A stretch of 64,000 nucleotides of DNA from Poronia punctata (lineage: Eukaryota; Ascomycota; Sordariomycetes; Xylariales; Xylariaceae). The position numbers were made by a program, and so were the translations under genes. The notes under the pieces are model-generated. The model was not told the DNA's origin, ran no database searches, and saw only the letters and a list, made by a program, of their open reading frames with translations. This document shows positions 1-12,175 of this stretch, piece after piece (the first letter of the stretch is position 1; each line of letters opens with the position of its first letter). The stretch lies in contig MU401534.1 in assembly GCA_022579005.1 (NCBI GenBank), positions 1-64,000 of the forward strand, written 5' to 3'.

Positions 1-747
1 CATTTACCCTTAAGGAGGTCGGGCAATTGCATGGTATGCGTATGTACAATAGCCCCCATGACGTTAAAAACTATCAATCAATCAATCAATCAATCAATCG
101 AGCCACTCACAGCTCTTTGCTGCTACATGTTTCTGCTGCGGATGCAGGTCACCATGTAAGCAATATGTCATTCAACTTTCAACCTTCTCCATCGCACACC
201 ATGAACCTGGAGGCTGTCACACACCTGTTCCCGCCCCTACTCGTACCTGCAAATGTCCAGATAGACTTTGAACAAGGGTGCCAAGCCAAAGACTTTCGGT
301 TGCCCCACAGTCGGCTTGGACAGACGCGCTGCTCGCATGGGTTCATCCTCTCGAACCGTATCTCGGGGAGGTGGGGGATGGGGGTACGAGGAACGTGGCT
401 CGCTTATCACACGCCGATATTAATAAGTAGACGTGCCGGGCACATGTTTCTTACTGTCATCACTTCCCGTCCTTTTCCTTCCACGCCGTGGCGATAGTGA
501 TGACGACCGTTCCTTACTTCCTTAATTGGCCGGATGACCAGTACTTGCTCACCTGTAATTAGCAACACTGTCGCCGAAGTTGACTAATAGACGAAAGGAG
601 AAATATTGGCCGGATACTGGTCTGAAAAGGGTTAAACGATAGCCGAAAAGAAGACAGAGGTGCGGCCGACTTTCTCACCTGATACCCCTGGTTGTCCGTT
701 ACCAAATCTTGCATGGAACTCAACGGGCCGGGCATCTGAATCTCATC
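1..747. other. Gene-free stretch upstream of the Zn2Cys6 regulator
   Basis: No coding sequence is supported here. The open frame at 27-497 has no recognisable domain and a composition like the surrounding DNA. The stretch holds a short AATC tandem array near 73-99 and one copy of the intergenic octamer TACTCGTA at 238-245. The last few hundred bases presumably contain the promoter of the transcription-factor gene that starts at 748, but I see no clear TATA box. Confidence 0.6.
73..99. repeat. (AATC)n microsatellite
   Basis: About six and a half tandem copies of ATCA/AATC read directly from the sequence. It lies in non-coding DNA. Confidence 0.9.
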
Positions 748-2654
748 ATGGTTGGCGTTCCGAAGAGCAAACGGTGCACATTCTGCAAGGCACGGAAGAC
801 CAAGGCAAGAATAACCGGGCAGCAAAGATGGAGGCGAACATGTCCAAGGCTAATTGGTTCCACTTGATCAGTGCGACGAGAAATGGCCGACGTGCGGGGC
901 ATGCGCCCGCGCAGGAAAGATATGCTCAGGGGCTAGGAATAGTTTTAAATTCGTGGGTAAGTGAGAGTTGTCGCCTATTGCCGACCGCTCTAACCTAAAG
1001 AGCCTGGCCTGCTTCATTGCAATCTGAGAGGACAGGCCAATTGCGTCTTCCTCATGCGAAAAAGACCATAGCTGACCTGAGAAGTGAATGGTAGCCATAA
1101 CGAGCCGACCAACCATGCGGCTATCACCATAGACCTAAGTCGTATCGCACGAGACAGAACAAGCCGGGGCCAGGTGGGCGGAGGCGACTTGACCGACGAC
1201 GCAAGAGGGGGCCCTATCAGCCGGTTCCGCTGGGAACATATAGTCCTTCCACGACCCTATACGGCAGAGCTGAGGCATTTACCCTCGAATCCGAAAGATC
1301 GTCTAGCTGCCCGACTTGTCGGCTGCCTGGAATCTGCACCACGAACTGGCAACGATCTTTGCATTCTAGGCGCTTTTCTGCCCTTGATCCCGCAGCAACT
1401 GGTTCCCGGGAACAGAGCGCTGTATTCTGCAGTTGAGCTCATTCTAGACTCCTGGACTAGCTGTCGGCGAGGATTACCACCAGAACAATGGCTAGATCTC
1501 AGGGCCTATAACAGGGCCATCCGTAGCCTAAACGACGTGCTCCATGATCGAGACCCGGAGATGATTGGTAGTACATTTGCAGCGCAATGCCTATTGCAGA
1601 AAGCCGAGGTGAGTAGCAGACACGTTCGGGCTCACATGTATCATCCCGAGTATGTCTGACTTATTTTTGCCGGGTCTAGATCTTGTATGATTTCAAGAGG
1701 GGGTCGAACCAAGAAACCCACGGGGCAGGCCTAATCGCTGTCATCGCCGGGCCCGGCCTAGGATGGCCCATGACAGAAATGACGCTACATGTGCTGTTTG
1801 AGGGCATATATCATATGGTACGAGTCGACATCGTGGTGCGGCAAATTCGAAGAGACCATTCCACTAACAAAGACATCCAGTTGCAAGAAGATATCCGCCA
1901 GAATCGAGAGAGCTTCTTCAATAGTCCCGAGTGCCACTCCGCGCTCTTTAGGGCGATAGAGTCTAGCCATAGCAAGCCCATCTTGAAGCAACTGTATTCT
2001 TTGTGGGTTGTGACGACCGTCTGGCCTGGCCTAGTGCGGCTGACCCGCTTACTGGGCGAAGATTCAACACCAAACAAGATAGCCGTCGCCGAGGTGCTAC
2101 ACGCGCGAGCAAGCTCCTTGGCCGAATTTTTACAACGCCAGGAAGACAACATCATAAGTGCTCTCGTTAAGTCGGGAGACGTTGCCGAGGTCGATAACTC
2201 GCACGACATGGCATTGTTTCCGAAATCCTATGAATTTCGAGATTATCTGACGTCAAGATTCTTTAATGTCCATGCCACTGTTAGCATCATTGCCTGTCGG
2301 GCCCTGCAAGAGGCGAACCGGATATCGGGCCACTACGATCCGACGGTGGAAGAGCAAGCGAGACGATCCAGCAAGCGTATCTGGATGTCATTCCCATGGC
2401 TGCGGCATCAGATGCCGCTGGCTGTAGACTACACAGCTTCTTTAGCCTTCTCTTATGAGTCCGGGAACGAGGAAGAGCGCAGATATTGTATTGAAGGCCT
2501 ACGGAGGCTCGAGAAATTCAGACACCCGCCGCCAGTGGGCGAATGGGTAGATGCGACCATTATGGCGAATACGAAAGCCTTCACCGGACGGTTACCATTC
2601 ATAAAAACCCAAGACTTGACGGTCGAGTTGGAAGGTATCGGCTGCCGGTGCTGA
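748..2654 (+). CDS. Zn2Cys6 fungal transcription factor
   Basis: Probable nuclear DNA-binding regulator of the fungal Zn(II)2Cys6 class. Proposed exons are 748-804, 872-956, 1085-1608 and 1680-2654, giving about 546 residues. The zinc cluster lies at residues 10-37 with spacing C-x2-C-x6-C-x6-C-x2-C-x6-C and begins MVGVPKSKRCTFCKARK, typical of the family. The rest is the usual long helical region without a catalytic motif; it contains an LPPEQWLDL-type segment common in these regulators. The first intron (805-871) interrupts the cluster just before the third cysteine and uses a GC donor (AAG/gcaaga). The second intron (957-1084) is the least certain: GTAAGT is a good donor, and the acceptor was chosen because CTGAC lies just upstream and the frame is restored. 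The target genes cannot be inferred, and no neighbouring biosynthetic cluster is present. Confidence 0.8.
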
Positions 2655-3078
2655 AATCCCCCGTCGTGGACTGAGAGTGTAGTTGCACGTAAGACTTTAT
2701 ACGATTGATAATACCAGGAGTGTCTAAGCGCAGGCAAGGCAGATTAGAACCTGTAGATTAATGCCCATATAATCAACAACACGCGAGTCACAAGTAGATG
2801 CGAGAATCAGCCAAGGGCTAGTCTGGGAAAGCTGCGGTATTATGTTAACCTCGAAATGTAAAGGGGGCGAACGTAACCCATTCTATCAAGGCGCATACCT
2901 AAGTTATCTCCGTTCTCAAGCGCGCGACTTAGGGCAAGGCTAAGCGGCAGCTCCAAGGCAGGCGTCCCTAAGAACATTCCTAACTTGCATCATAATATGG
3001 GTATCTAGAATACGCTCTCGTTGTTTAATCGCCACCGATAGTAATGAAGCCTGTCATCCCAACCGGCAAACAGGTGCA
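2655..3078. other. Convergent 3' intergenic region
   Basis: This lies between the stop codons of two converging genes. Nothing coding or structured is evident; it should hold both 3' untranslated regions. Confidence 0.6.
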
Positions 3079-4238
3079 TCAGGCCGTACAAATCTCGCGG
3101 ATAAACTGTCTCACTTCGTCGGCCTCGTCGGGTACTGTTCGTTCGTGCAGGCTCAAGACGGAATTTTTCAATGTGTCATCTTGGTAGGACGCCTCTTTAA
3201 ACAGCACTCGGAGCGTGTCAACCTTGTATTGGGAGAAAGGGGTAATACGTTGAATGCTCAATAGAGCTTCGAAAAAGTCAATCAGGTTCATGTGCATCAA
3301 TACGTCGGTCTTGTCGACCATGTGAAGAGCCGCAAAGTGTAACAAGCCCCCGTCTGTCATGGATCCCGCAAACCGTTGATGGAGCGCCGTGAACTCACTC
3401 TTAGTGAGACTCGTAAAGTTGAGTGCCGCAAGACGTGGAAGTATCCGGAGCAGCCGGCCTTGGGCTAATGACAATTGTAGGGGAGTCAGGCCGCCTGGGG
3501 CGCCGTGGTGTGGGCCGTTACTGCAAAGAGAAAGAATGACACCGTAGACGTCAGCATCATGAAAGACCCTCCGCCACATGAAACCTTGTCCTGGAACTCT
3601 CCGGAGAACAATCTCGACTCCGCTCACAGCCAACCCTTCCGGCGGTCGTGCATCCGAGTCAACGTCGAGTAGGTCGCCCAGGACTTTCGAGCCCTTTTCA
3701 CCCACCTCGACCTGGGGTGCATTCAGCCACTTGGTCAAGAAAGCGATAACAGTATCTTTCATAGCGGCGAATATGGCAGCATCTCCTGGGGACTTGGCAG
3801 CTTTGTGGACGATGCTCATGGCAAGGAGATTGGCTGATGGGGCCGGGGATCGTAGAGCCTGTAATATGGATTCCTCGGAAGCTAAAGACATGACTTGGGT
3901 GAAGCTCAGAGGACCCAAAAGCTTTATAGCCAAGCTACATAGCACGGCGGGGTCCTGTTGGAATTGTTTTAGTATGTCGGTGATTCTAGGGAGAAGACGA
4001 GGTATGAGGGGTGGGATGTTGGCTTCTACAGTAACATAGCGGTTAGCAGATATAGACGACATATACTTGGAGTGGAATTTTCCGTACCTGTCAGCTGTAG
4101 CTCAACATGGTCAAACAGTTTATCGTTGAGTGCGATGGTCGGATCGTTGATGAGTTGATCGAGGTGTTTCTCAAGGTCGTCTACACCCGTGACCGGAATA
4201 GTGTCCGTATCCATCTTGACGGCGATGCGCTGTTCCAT
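3079..4238 (-). CDS. Hsm3/PSMD5-like 26S proteasome assembly chaperone
   Basis: Exons on the minus strand are 4088-4238 and 3079-4025, joined by a 62-nt GT-AG intron, giving 365 residues. The protein is an all-helical repeat protein without catalytic motifs. Its overall pattern matches the fungal Hsm3 family (PSMD5/S5b in animals), which helps assemble the proteasome base by binding an Rpt ATPase; in yeast it was first named for a mismatch-repair phenotype. At 365 residues it is shorter than the roughly 480-500 of the yeast and human proteins, so it could be a divergent or shortened member. The start was placed at the first ATG of the frame (MEQRIAVK); a second in-frame ATG follows eight codons later. 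The family assignment is from recalled resemblance and is moderate. It is divergent from RPC31 and convergent with the Zn2Cys6 gene. Confidence 0.6.
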
Positions 4239-4909
4239 GTAATAGTCAGATATCGGGCGAGAACGCAAGAAAGCGACGAAGACAGGGACGTAAAGCTGGT
4301 GGGTTTACGTGCAATACCTGGAGATGATATGCTCTTTCCGTCAAACGGAACATACGATATTACAAGTGCATTAGAGAGCCGAGGCGGGGCGATCTCAGGT
4401 ACCAAGGGGTGTACGTACTCGTCTAAACCCATTTTGGACAATTACCAAAAATGGGCGATGAGTAATAAAGTACTATGCAGTACGGCACTGTGATATTTTG
4501 TTGAAAAGTTAGAGCATTCGCACATCACTCTACGCCTTATACACAGTGTCAGCAAAAGCTAAGAGCTAGCCACGGCCCCACTAATATAGTACTCCTACTA
4601 ACCATATGGGTACTGTCCGATACCCTGCGATAACACCGCCGTTCCCCGCCAAAATTTTGGAGAGTATCGGATTGTTGAAGGCAGAGAGCAACTTAAAATG
4701 TAAGACAGCCAAACCACGAGAGGAGCGCGCAATACGGAGTTTTCTCTCCACATTATCCCCTCCCAATTGTCTTAATATTTCTAACTTGCGCCAAATCCAT
4801 TGAGACCAACTGTCGCAGTCATAGCTATTGTGTGACGATTAGTCATTCAACCATTCGACGAAACGCTTCACCCAATTCAAACCGCCGAGTTCTACGGTAA
4901 TGCGTTGAG
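4239..4909. other. Divergent intergenic region between HSM3-like gene and RPC31
   Basis: No gene is supported. Short open frames on both strands have no recognisable content. The stretch should contain the promoters of both flanking genes, since they are transcribed away from each other. Confidence 0.55.
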
Positions 4910-5933
4910 ATGTCCGGTCGTGGCGGTAGAGGAGGGGGCCGGGGTGGCCGTGGCGGTAGTCGAGGAAAGCCAGCTCCTCCTGGCATGCCTGGCGGCGACG
5001 ACCCGAGTTTGATTGTTAATGACCAACCCCAGGAGACCTATCCGGTAAGTAACCACGCAACCACACGCCGCGATGGTCTCGTTGTGCGGAAATGGATCGT
5101 ACGATTCTGACATGTCTGTTTCTAGACCTCCCACAAGCCACCAGTTGCCCCCGAACTGACCCCCCTCGAAGAGCGCACGGTCGCTTGCTTCGTCACTTTT
5201 CGCCGCGCCTACCATAATACCCCTCTATACACGCACCGTCATATAAACAACCAGTTCCTGTCGGCGAAGGATCCTGTTCTCCCTCGTCATGGACAGTCGC
5301 AGATTAACGCACGCTATGGCGTCAAGAACCGCGCCACCATAGATCCCTTTCAGGCCGTGCCTGTTTATAGTCACAAATTTGTCGACGAGACGAGAACTCT
5401 GCCGAAACTTCGGGGGACCCGGCCATGGGTCAAAGACCTCTTCCCAGAGGAACTATGGGCAACATTAGACGGCAAGGATAATAATAGCGCAAAGGACGGC
5501 CTTGTCAAAGGGAAGTTGGCGAGAGGGACCAAACGTGGATTCCAAGACGACGATGATGATGCCTACGGCCACGACGACGACGACGTATTTGGGCGATCTC
5601 TTAAGCGCCGAGAAAACGAAACGGAAGAAGAACGCAAGGCTCGCATTGAAGGTGCTGGCAAGGATGCCGAGAATGAAGACGGAGATGTCGGTGACGCCGA
5701 AGACGAGGATGAGGACGAGATGGAGCTAGAGGATGACGATTACGAGAGCGCCGAAGAAGATGAAGGTGGTGACTACAACGCCGAGGCATACTTTGACAAC
5801 GGCGACGACGATGACTTTGGTGATGACGATGGCGTCGGTGAGAGGTTTGTTCCCCTTCTCTTCAACATTGGCTTTCTTACGCGCCGGGCCAACGTATCGC
5901 TAATATTACCAATATAGTGCCATGGATTTCTAG
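4910..5933 (+). CDS. RPC31: RNA polymerase III subunit Rpc31 (RPC7 family)
   Basis: Subunit of the Rpc82-Rpc34-Rpc31 subcomplex of nuclear RNA polymerase III, needed for promoter-directed initiation on tRNA and 5S genes. Exons are 4910-5044, 5126-5844 and 5918-5933, coding 289 residues. The N-terminus (residues 1-20) is a run of Gly-Arg repeats. A basic/hydrophobic middle carries the conserved segment TLPKLRGTRPWVKDLFPEE near residues 131-149. The last 100 residues are extremely rich in Asp and Glu, the hallmark of this family. The terminal 16-nt exon adds the conserved-looking ending SAMDF. That exon was chosen because the alternative donor five bases upstream (GTGAGA at 5838) gives no comparable ending, while the donor GTTTGT at 5845 restores it. 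The second intron is 73 nt. Confidence 0.88.
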
Positions 5934-6968
5934 TGTGGGCGGCCACAAGATCAATGTCGGCAGTGCATCGCAAAGGCGTTTCAGCAGGTCCGGGACGCGG
6001 AGTCTCTCGAATTATTTTTGGAACGGTCCCAGACACAAGGGCTTTCTTAGTCGTCTTAGTCGTCTCATTATATCCTTCCCTAACATCGGGACCCATAAAT
6101 TCACCCTTGTATATATTCCCGCCTGGATGTATCTTATACCCGGCACGTACATTATTCCCTCCCCGTCGGTCGATATGTACGATTGACCTGTCTATCTAGC
6201 ACTGGCTGCGTCTTTTGATATCGTTACTGAATGCATGCGGGAATCATGAGGAGGGTATTGTAAGCCACTGGGCACCGTCTATCTTCGGCTTGTGTGATAC
6301 ATCGTTGTCCGAAGCCAATCAGAGTAAAGGCAGAGGAGCGGTATTTGCTTATCTCTCAGAGCATCTTCCTTTGGGTGCTCGGCTCTTTTCACTATGAAAC
6401 CTGTGCGACAGGAGATGCGGGGTTCAACTTTGTTGAAAAGAAAGAGATATTGGATGTGCTGGTAAACAAAATATATCGGAACTTGGATTTATCTCTGGTA
6501 GGTAGTATTCAGATACTACCTTGATATTGCTGGTAGAAGAGATCAAAGACAATGGAGGTAGATATCGTTCGATTCCGGTTTCTTGGGTTTCCTCGATCCA
6601 TCCCACTTGGCGCCTCCTAGCCAGACACGCTAGGGTGCTGTATTGCGGGGCCTAAGCCGACCTTTCCACAGGGTTTGTAGCTTCCGGTCAACAACGTCAT
6701 TGCTGCACTCTCCACGCCAGCCAGCCAGCTCCCAACCCCCCTAACCTAGCTGAAAGTCTAGGAGAAGAGGATCGGCGCTCTTTAGTTGGAGGGCTGCCAT
6801 CAAGCTGTCCTCCATTTGATGCTACAGAATCAATACGATAAACATTTCCAACATTCTGTGTTAGTTACTGCTTCCTTTGCTTCGTACCGCTGATTCGCAT
6901 TCAAGCGTCTTTGCGCCAGGTGCCGTCCAAGGCCGCTTTCGGTATTAAACAGGGGTCTGTTATTGACG
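5934..6968. other. Gene-free stretch between RPC31 and the TRP channel gene
   Basis: About 1 kb. It should hold the 3' end of the RPC31 transcript and the promoter of the channel gene. Open frames here are short and without recognisable content. A box-B-like sequence near 6568 was examined for a tRNA and did not fold into one by eye. Confidence 0.55.
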
Positions 6969-9116
6969 ATGGCGAGGTTGTCTTTGCGAAAGCTGCTCGG
7001 TTGGGATCGCCATCCATCCCATCACCGCGAATGGTCCATGTATGAAACTCGACGGAGGCGTAAGTAGCACGCCTTGTTAAAAACACCAACGGTATCACTA
7101 CGGACCCTTGGAGACCACATAGAACTGTCGCTAACCTCGGCCCGTTTCATCCTCTGTAGTTCTCCCTTTGCACCGAGACCCCTCGGTCCAGTCTGCCATC
7201 CCCCCCGAGGAGGTCACGAAGATTGCGCTACGCCTACGCTATCTTGTACAGGAGGCCGTCCCTTGCGAATTGGAGGAAAGGCAAATCACCGAAGCTCATA
7301 GCAAAGTGATTACACATAAGGTCATACAGGCTGCAAAGGAGGCTGGTGAGCGGGATCACAGGGCTTGCATAGTGTACTGCCTACTGGTAGCAAAGCATTG
7401 GTTCAAACAACAAGCTACGAACGAGCTCTGGGATGCCGATCTACACGATCTCCGTGCTACAGCTTGCGAAGTAATCGCAACACAGATGTAAGGTGTCCGG
7501 TTCTCTACCTTGTCTTGGCTGACCTAGCGATGAATTCCGGTGGCTGACTGGGGATTCAGCATCGAGGGCGAAGATGACCTGCATCATCTGCTGCATTCGG
7601 TCCTGCTAAAACGCTACGCGATTGTGGTGGATGGTGAAAGCTCGCCGCCCGTCAACGTTATCGAGCAGGCCGTCGATCTACATGCTTTGATGGTTATCGG
7701 CTCCTCGGGCTATCAAAAATGCCTTGCTTATCTCTGGCGAGGCTGGCTCATACAGGACGAGGATGATCCGGCGAGCTTCATCGACTACAAAGATCGCGAC
7801 AACATGTCGTTCTGGATCCACTTGGACCCGGACCGCATGCGTGCACCGATATATCAAAACGCCTTTCAGCTCTTGATATCCATCATCTACTTGGCCCTTT
7901 ACACGGGCGCCATCAATACCATCAACCCCACGGGTGATCTCGACTTTGTCGAAGTGCTCTTGTATTTCTTCACCTTTGGCTTCATATTCGACGAGCTCAC
8001 CAAGTTTTACAAGGCGGGCTATCATATCCTCGGCTTCTGGAATGCCTTTAACAGCATACTATACGCGCTCCTCATGGTATCGCTAGGCTTGCGGTTTGTT
8101 TCCTTGAGCCGACCGTCGGATGATATTGAAGGCCGAGAGAGGTTTAATTCGTTGAGCTATAACTTCCTCGCCTTCGCGGCGCCTCTGTTCTGGGGTCGTC
8201 TTCTGCTGTATCTCGATTCATTCCGCTTTTTCGGTGCCATGCTGGTGGTGCTGAAAGTGATGATGAAAGAGAGCATCATATTCTTTGCTCTTCTTATCGT
8301 CGTCATCGTTGGTTTCCTCCAGGCTTTTATCGGCATGGACTATGCAGATGATATGGCTGGCGAAGATACGCTCTTCATCTTGCAAGCCATGGCCAACGCC
8401 ATTATGCAAAGCCCTGATTTCAGTGGATTCGAGCGCTTCAGTCCCCCATTTGGCATAGTTCTCTATTATATCTTTACCTTTGTCGTCATGGTATGTTTCC
8501 ACTTTCCACTTTCCACTCCGCCCTGCATATACGCATCCGCCGTGTTTACGATACTGACCAAGATATCCCCGTGCAGGTCGTTTTACTCAACGTTCTTATC
8601 GCATTGTATAATAGCGCGTACGAGGACATATACGACAATTCCGACGACGAATACCTCGCGCTCTACGCTCAGAAGACGATGCAATTTGTCCGAGCACCGG
8701 ATGAAAATGTCTTCATTGCCCCCTTCAACCTAATCGAGGTATTCCTTCTGATCATCCCTTTCGAGTGGTGGATGCCTAAGAAGCAGTACGAGAGGCTCAA
8801 TGACGTTGTTATGGCTACCCTCTACTCCCCTTTGCTTGTCTGTGCCGCCATATTCGAGGTGCGATCGGCCAAGCATATTCGTAATAACAGAAGGAGGGGA
8901 GAAGAGGACGACGACACTATCGAGGAATGGGAACAGATGGCAGACCAGGTTGATTTCGAGGGCGAAGGTTGGGCCAAGAAAGTCAGTGAAAGCAAGGCAA
9001 ATGTTGAAGAAGATGCGGCCGTGACGGAGATCAGACAACTGAGGGCCGAGGTTGATAACTTGAAGAGCCTGTTGGAGAAACTTGCTGAGAAACTCGACAG
9101 CCCGGTAAAGGTTTAA
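6969..9116 (+). CDS. YVC1: Yvc1-like vacuolar TRP cation channel
   Basis: Predicted TRP-family calcium-permeable channel, by homology with yeast Yvc1 of the vacuolar membrane, which releases vacuolar calcium on osmotic shock. Exons are 6969-7059, 7160-7487, 7560-8490 and 8577-9116, coding 629 residues. A cytosolic N-terminal domain of about 230 residues is followed by hydrophobic segments near residues 241-262, 269-287, 299-320, 340-361, 379-398 and 437-460, the six-helix layout of TRP channels. The last one continues through the third splice junction into VLLNVLIALYNSAYEDI, a typical S6/TRP-box-like region. A third acidic cytosolic tail ends in a short coiled-coil-like heptad stretch (about 595-622). 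The first small exon is inferred from an ATG with a GTAAGT donor and continuity with the family motif LHRDPSVQSAIPPEEV. Splice phases all agree. Confidence 0.87.
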
Positions 9117-9972
9117 TCAACTTTACGGCGAGGTCGTCAACCATGTTCTTATACTCTCGGCATCGCTGTCGCGTTGAGCCTTGTCGCATTCAAGCAACAG
9201 GCAACCTGTCAGGAGGGATGAATTATTTTTTAAGGACAATGCCAGTTAATCAGCGTTACATCAATGCACTTGAGAGAAGAGCATTTCACAGCAGCATATG
9301 CATACAGCCTCCATCACACAACTCAGCCAAGACTGGGTGATGATGATCGGTTTACTCTAGGCAAGGGTATACTCGTACGATTTGTTGGCTGGCCAAACAG
9401 GATTACCAGTTACCCCGATGGAAAAAATAAAAAGTTACAATAATAAGTACATAAAAAACTAGGTCTATCCTACTCGTAGTGTTAAAACCCTGTTATTAGG
9501 TATATCCTGGTGGTGGCCGGGTTGAGATCGGTTAAAGATTGACGTCATACCCGACATCCAACCTGTTTCTAACAACAACACGCCGCCGTAGTCAAAGTAG
9601 GTAGGACAGACGGTTAAGAATACAATAATCATCTCTCTCTTTTTTTTTTTTCTAGAAAGAAGAAAAAGGGATAAAATAAACAATTGAGACGACTACCTAC
9701 CTATTTTCAATTGATCGGGAAAGAAGAAGGAGACAATTTAAATCTTTTGCCTGGTCTAATTGAATTGACGGGGAAGCTTTTTTCCCCCCAGCACCATATC
9801 TCTCTATTCTATTCTGTATTCACTTTTACCCACTCACTCATATTTATCTCATCTCATTTCTACATCACTACGTTACGTCTAACATATAAATCAGGAAAAA
9901 AAGGAAATTTACATACATACATAGAGAAGAAGAAGAAGAAGAAAGAAGGAAAGAAAAACCAAAAAAAAAAAA
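9117..9972. other. Intergenic region with pyrimidine- and purine-rich tracts
   Basis: No gene is supported. It contains T-rich and A-rich runs near 9640-9660, a pyrimidine-rich stretch around 9790-9870, and a purine tract (AAGAAGAAG followed by a 13-A run) directly before the ATG at 9973. Strong CT-rich leaders are common in promoters of filamentous fungi. Two copies of the octamer TACTCGTA lie at 9370 and 9471. Confidence 0.6.
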
Positions 9973-11650
9973 ATGGAAATCAACTTCCCCAACCTCATAA
10001 ACGCCACCCTTCCAGACCGACACAACAACAAACAATTACAGAACCGCAACGCGATAATCCTCTCGCAAAACGACAACAACAATAACAACAACCACAATGA
10101 ACAAGGATTCCTGTCGAGAGATTTCCCACGTTCCCCGCATAAACTATACATAGCCGCCGAAGCGGAGACTTCTTCCTCGTTCGACGCCGTTACTTTGGAG
10201 AGGTGGCGAGAGGAAGGGTTCGATGTCGAGTATTTGTTCTTGACGGATGGTGATGATGATACGGGTAGACAGAAATTGGGAATGTTGGGGAAAAGGGGGG
10301 AAGGGGGAAGTGGATTGGGTCCGTGCGAGACGTACGGGATTATTGCGTTTGGGGAGGCGGCGGCCGTTTGTCTGGAATATTTCCATGTCATGGGGAATAA
10401 TCCGGAATTCAAACTGAGTGTCTTGGTGGCGTATTATCCGACTAGGATACCGGATCCGAGGGGGAAGTTTCCTCTGGGTGTCGAGGTTTTGGTTCATTTG
10501 GGGAAAGAACGAGGGGAAGAAGAGGTGGGTGTAGATGTGGTTAGTCATTCGCAACTTGTGGGGATCCAGGGGAAAAGACGAGTGAGTAGAAGGAGACTAC
10601 CGGCGAAGAAGAAGAATTTGGGGACGGGGGGAAAGTTGATGATGGCAGAGGAAGGGTTCGCGTATTCGTGTTATTTGTATGATGCGCCGCCGGGGTTTGC
10701 CGAACATGATTTGGAGGACGAGTTTGATAGGGTGGCGGACGATCTGGCGTTTACGAGGAGTCTGATGGTTGTTAGGAGGGGGTTTAGGATGGTGGTGGGG
10801 GAGAGGGAGGAGGATGTTGTCGAGGGGTATGTTGATGGTAAGTTCCCTTTTTTTTCCCTACTCCTTTTCTAATGACGGGAACTAACATGATAAAAAAGGT
10901 AAATTCAACACACATTCCCTCCCCCAAATAATGAATTCCTACACCACAACCTCCCCCCCTCACGTAACATACCTCCCAACCCTCACAGGCGGAATCGGCA
11001 CAGAAGAACTCTCCCAGTTCTACGCCGACTATTTCCTCTCCTCCAACCCCCCCAGCAGCACGAAACTCGTCCTCCTCTCCCGCACAATCGGCACGAACCG
11101 CGTCGTCGACGAACTATACCTCTCCTTCAAACATACCCAACCGATGCCTTGGATCTTACCCGGCATCTCCCCCACGAATAAACGTGTCGAGATCGCGATC
11201 GTCAGTATCGTTTCCTTGCGCGGCGGGAAGATACAACATGAACATGTTTATTGGGATCAGGCTAGCGTTTTGTTGCAGGTGGGGTTATTACCTAATGACG
11301 ACAAAGACAAGAAATTACCTGTTGTTGGACGAAGTGCTGCGAGGAGATTACTGAGGGGGTTTGATGGTGAGGATGGGGAGGCGGATAATGAGTTGATTCC
11401 GGGGTGGTATGATGATGATGACGATGAAGATGAGGTTGGGAATGGGAATGGGAATGGTGTAAAAGAGAAAGCGAAAGGAAAAGAAAAAGGAAAGGGAAAA
11501 GAGACGACGTCCCAGGAAACAGATGGTCATCCGGATACGAATGCCGAGCCGAAAGTGGACCCGGAGGACGGACAAAGACAGATAGGGGAGAAGTCTGGGG
11601 AAAGCGAGTCTGGGAATTTGGCGCAGGGAGAGGCCAGGGAAGATGAATGA
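9973..11650 (+). CDS. Dienelactone-hydrolase-like / SnoaL-like two-domain protein
   Basis: Fungal protein of unknown function, 538 residues, exons 9973-10837 and 10899-11650 with a 61-nt intron. The N-terminal half resembles the dienelactone hydrolase fold: beta strand plus turn YGIIAFGEAAA at residues 121-131, then a strand LSVLVAYYP near 148-156. The position that should carry the nucleophile (Gly-x-Cys/Ser-x-Gly) reads A-F-G-E-A, so hydrolase activity is doubtful. The C-terminal half (about 315-420) resembles SnoaL/NTF2-like proteins, with LLSRTIGTNRVVDELYLSFK and HEHVYWDQASVLLQVGLL. It ends in an acidic Asp/Glu run and a Lys/Glu/Gly-rich low-complexity tail (about 455-538). The N-terminal 50 residues contain an Asn-rich run. 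Orthologues in other ascomycetes are generally annotated only by domain, so no pathway is claimed. Confidence 0.75.
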
Positions 11651-12175
11651 ATTAAACGCAGAGATGAACAATACGAGTAATAGGGGCGGGTAATACTGTA
11701 CGATATAATGCCATGTATGGATATTTGATCAGATCAATTCGTATACTTTACAGAGCTATTTCAACAAAGTCTTCCAAAAACCTCAGCGGCAAGATACATA
11801 CATATACGTCATGTCACTCGAATAACAAACGACACAACTTTGTACATTTCAGTTTGAATAAACATTTGACAAGCTCAGTGTTTCCCTGGTTACTAACCTA
11901 GTATAGTAGGCAGAAAATATATATACCTTGGTATAGTTTTGATAACTGGTATAAACGCAGCAGCAATGCCCCTCGCATTATACATGGAGTGTCCGAAACG
12001 ACGTAGAAACATTCCATCCCCGGTCATGGTATCATAGAACCAAAAGCCGCAAATATCAAAAATCAACCCAAACCCCTAGACTTTGCATAAGGCTTTCCAA
12101 AACGCATGCATGTCCTTCATATCTCTCGCATATCGAAAAATGTAGTAATGAATCCTTCATGCCATGACATAACCC
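11651..12175. other. Convergent 3' intergenic region
   Basis: Lies between two converging genes; nothing coding or structured was recognised. It should hold both 3' untranslated regions. Confidence 0.6.

Noticed and set aside
27..497. 156-codon plus-strand open frame
   Set aside because: No recognisable domain, a composition like neighbouring non-coding DNA, and the beginning lies in a microsatellite. Treated as chance.
6560..6590. Possible tRNA B-box (GTTCGATTCC)
   Set aside because: No matching A-box at suitable spacing, and the flanking bases do not pair into an acceptor stem by eye.
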